The translations under genes and the position numbers were made by a program. Of a DNA stretch of 36,147 bases, positions 34,784-36,147 are shown piece by piece. This DNA comes from Lachnospiraceae bacterium AM93-12TA (lineage in GTDB: Bacteria; Bacillota; Clostridia; Lachnospirales; Lachnospiraceae): NCBI GenBank assembly GCA_027698105.1, contig JAQERH010000031.1, positions 1 through 36,147 on the forward strand, given 5' to 3'. Numbering within the stretch: the first letter of the stretch is position 1; the number at the start of each line of letters is the position of its first letter. Below the pieces are notes generated by a model that saw only the letters and a program-made list of their open reading frames with translations, made no database searches and had not been told where the DNA came from.

Positions 34784-34893
34784 AATCGGTCCTCCTGACT
34801 CGGTGATTCTGCATGCCGGAATCTACTGCAGATAGAAAACGCCTGTGTATCAAAGACAATATGCTATGAGTGCAGACGCTGAGCTCATTGAAG

Positions 34894-34921
34894 ATAATAT
34901 CATATCAGTGAGAAATGTCAA
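34894..34921 (-). promoter_or_regulatory. Promoter of bioY-bioD-bioA
   Basis: On the minus strand TTGACA (plus 34916-34921) and TATTAT (plus 34894-34899), 16 bp apart. The leader to the TTG start is about 105 nt. The -35 hexamer lies inside the probable BirA operator. Confidence 0.7.
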
Positions 34922-34945
34922 CTAAAAAATAAAATAGGTTTACAA
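34915..34945. promoter_or_regulatory. BirA-like biotin operator
   Basis: ATGTCAAC (34915-34922) and GTTTACAA (34938-34945) form an imperfect inverted repeat with a 15-bp A/T-rich spacer. GGTTTACAA (34937-34945) equals the consensus right half-site of BirA operators; the left half is weaker. It covers the -35 of the bio promoter, so binding would repress. Confidence 0.6.
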
Positions 34946-34991
34946 TTTGGCAAAAAAGGCGTAACATTACCAGGGAACATAAATCCTGCTC

Positions 34992-35020
34992 TTGACAGAA
35001 AACAGTGTGAAAGAGATACT
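34992..35020 (+). promoter_or_regulatory. Promoter of the acetyltransferase gene
   Basis: A perfect TTGACA at 34992-34997 and GATACT at 35015-35020 with 17-bp spacing. Confidence 0.7.
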
Positions 35021-35104
35021 AGGTAGGAATGACGCTGCATATAAGGGGCAGCTTTATATGCTGGCGCGGCAGTGAAAGACAGAACAGAGATACAGGAGGA
35101 CACT

Positions 35105-35527
35105 ATGATTCGGACTATGAAATCCGGCGATATAGATGCTGTGGCAGATATATGGCTTGACACAAACAGGAGAACCCACCATTTTATCCCGTCAAAATAC
35201 TGGGAAAACAATTTGGAAGCGGTCAGGGAAATGTTTCCGCAGGCAGAAATTTACGTCTGGGAGGAAAATGGGGAGATTCAGGGATTTGCAGGACTTACCG
35301 GGGACTACATCGCGGGGATTTTTGTGAAAAACCACTTTCAGGGAAGGGGAATAGGAGCGCAGCTTCTGAACAGAGCCAAGGAAGAGCGGGAAAAACTGAG
35401 TCTTCACGTATACAGGAAAAATGAGGGGGCGCTGAGATTTTACCAGAGGGAAGGATTTCACGTTCAGAGCGAAGGGACGGACGAAACAACTGGCGAGGCG
35501 GAGTACGGCATGTGCTGGAGCAGATAA
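35105..35527 (+). CDS. GNAT family N-acetyltransferase
   Basis: A 140-residue single-domain acetyltransferase using acetyl-CoA. The cofactor-binding motif A is visible as GIFVKNHFQGRGIGAQLLNRA, with the Q-x-x-G-x-G/A loop as QGRGIG, and the C-terminal NEGALRFYQREGFHVQSE is the usual motif B. Substrate is not predictable; small GNATs of this type modify amines, antibiotics or protein N-termini. The ATG at 35105 has AGGAGG 6 nt upstream, which favours it over an in-frame start at 35072. It has its own promoter and appears to be a single-gene unit. Confidence 0.9.
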   Translation: MIRTMKSGDIDAVADIWLDTNRRTHHFIPSKYWENNLEAVREMFPQAEIYVWEENGEIQGFAGLTGDYIAGIFVKNHFQGRGIGAQLLNRAKEEREKLSLHVYRKNEGALRFYQREGFHVQSEGTDETTGEAEYGMCWSR

Positions 35528-35591
35528 TTCCTTACATTTTTCTGTCATATTTACGTTTTATATACGTTTTCTTACTCCTTTATGAAGTCTA

Positions 35592-35620
35592 TTGATTATT
35601 GTTTGAGAATTATTTATAAT
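35592..35620 (+). promoter_or_regulatory. Promoter of the Asp-rich secreted protein gene
   Basis: TTGATT at 35592-35597 and a perfect TATAAT at 35615-35620 with 17-bp spacing. A TCTGCT/AGCAGA hairpin (35620-35639) and a tandem 10-bp repeat GAAATGTATT (35643-35662) lie in the leader. Confidence 0.7.
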
Positions 35621-35680
35621 CTGCTCATAACAAAGCAGAAACGAAATGTATTGAAATGTATTAAAAAGGAGGGCTTCTAT

Positions 35681-36147
35681 ATGAGGAAACGTAATATCAC
35701 TGGTTTATTGTTTGCAGCAGCGCTTGTAATGGCGGGAAGCCAGATGGGCGTCCTGGAGTCTCAGGCAAGACCTCACCACGGGGACGACTGGGAGGATCGG
35801 TGGGAGGATCGCTGGGACGACGATGATGATGACGATGACCGTTGGGATGACGATGACGACGATGATGACGACGATCGCTGGGATGATGATCGCTGGGATG
35901 ACGACGACGATGATGATCATGATCACCATTGGGGCGGCGGAGATCACCACCACGGAGGAAACGGCGGACATGACAACGGCGAGCACCGTCCCGCTGTCGG
36001 CGGCTTTGTCAATGTAGTTTATTTCTGCGAGGAAGATAATACAGTCTGGGCGAACGGGGAGATTTGGGCAGCAGGCCTGGCAGACGGAAAAGGTAATGTA
36101 AATTCCAGCGAGCTGACCAACGTGCCGGAGGGCTATAAGCTGAAGGA
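35681..36147 (+). CDS. Secreted Asp/Trp/His-rich protein, cut by the window end
   Basis: The frame is open from the ATG at 35681 (AAGGAGGG upstream) to the window edge, at least 155 residues. Residues 1-30 are a signal peptide with a probable cleavage near SQA. Residues 34-85 are WEDR WEDR W, then runs of 8, 10, 3 and 7 Asp, the first three of these each closed by Arg-Trp and the last by HDHHW. Residues 85-104 are Gly/His-rich with further possible metal ligands. From about residue 108 an ordered beta-type domain begins (FVNVVYFCEEDNTVW, LTNVPEGYKLKE), like repeats in Lachnospiraceae surface proteins as I recall them. Cation binding is an inference; function unknown. Confidence 0.82.
   Translation, partial: MRKRNITGLLFAAALVMAGSQMGVLESQARPHHGDDWEDRWEDRWDDDDDDDDRWDDDDDDDDDDRWDDDRWDDDDDDDHDHHWGGGDHHHGGNGGHDNGEHRPAVGGFVNVVYFCEEDNTVWANGEIWAAGLADGKGNVNSSELTNVPEGYKLK

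Noticed and set aside
35705..35986. Minus-strand frame encoding a Val/Ile-rich peptide, and a plus-strand Met/Thr-rich frame in the same place
   Set aside because: Both are reading-frame shadows of the GAT/GAC aspartate codon runs of the secreted protein gene.

Overview
The window looks like a chromosomal segment of a low-to-mid G+C anaerobic Firmicute, most likely a Lachnospiraceae-type gut Clostridium. Grounds: GGAGG-type ribosome binding sites throughout, TTGACA/TATAAT promoters, a Na+-type V-ATPase operon in ntp order, the gdpP-rplI-dnaB cluster, a TPP-riboswitch thiC, and the style of the encoded proteins. Genus is not resolvable from sequence reading alone.

Layout. (1) About 1-4050: one end of an integrative (Tn916-like) element, lower in G+C than the rest. 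It carries an unrecognised protein, a solitary Dam-type methylase, a small excisionase-like protein and a tyrosine integrase, followed by a terminator and paired TACTCA repeats that look like integrase arm sites. (2) 4189-6473: a MATE efflux pump and a cytidylate-kinase-like protein, each with its own promoter. (3) 6436-8097, minus strand: thiC under a TPP riboswitch with a visible intrinsic terminator. Divergent from it is gdpP-rplI-dnaB (c-di-AMP phosphodiesterase, ribosomal protein L9, replicative helicase), then two terminators and a MerR/RacA-like gene. (4) 13062-23164, minus strand: a seven-gene operon (C26 gamma-glutamyl hydrolase, amidohydrolase, lipoprotein binding protein, two permeases, two ATPases). 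It is preceded by a good -24/-12 sigma-54 promoter, a run of phased A-tracts and, immediately upstream, a sigma-54 activator gene. This reads as a self-contained, inducible uptake-and-hydrolysis system for a peptide or gamma-glutamyl/amide compound whose substrate is unknown. (5) 23366-32310: a complete V-type ATPase operon in the order F(G/H)-I-K-E-C-G-A-B-D (Enterococcus hirae naming). The K subunit has the full Na+-ligand set, so it is probably a sodium pump or sodium ATP synthase. (6) 32319-34945, minus strand: bioY-bioD-bioA with a BirA-like operator over its promoter; bioB and bioF are absent here. (7) 34992-36147: a GNAT acetyltransferase and the start of a secreted protein with long aspartate runs punctuated by Arg-Trp, cut by the window end.

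The strongest candidate for something undescribed is the sigma-54 operon with its dedicated activator. The Asp/Trp/His-rich secreted protein, the structured gdpP leader and the methylase module of the integrated element are secondary leads. No CRISPR array, rRNA or tRNA gene was seen.
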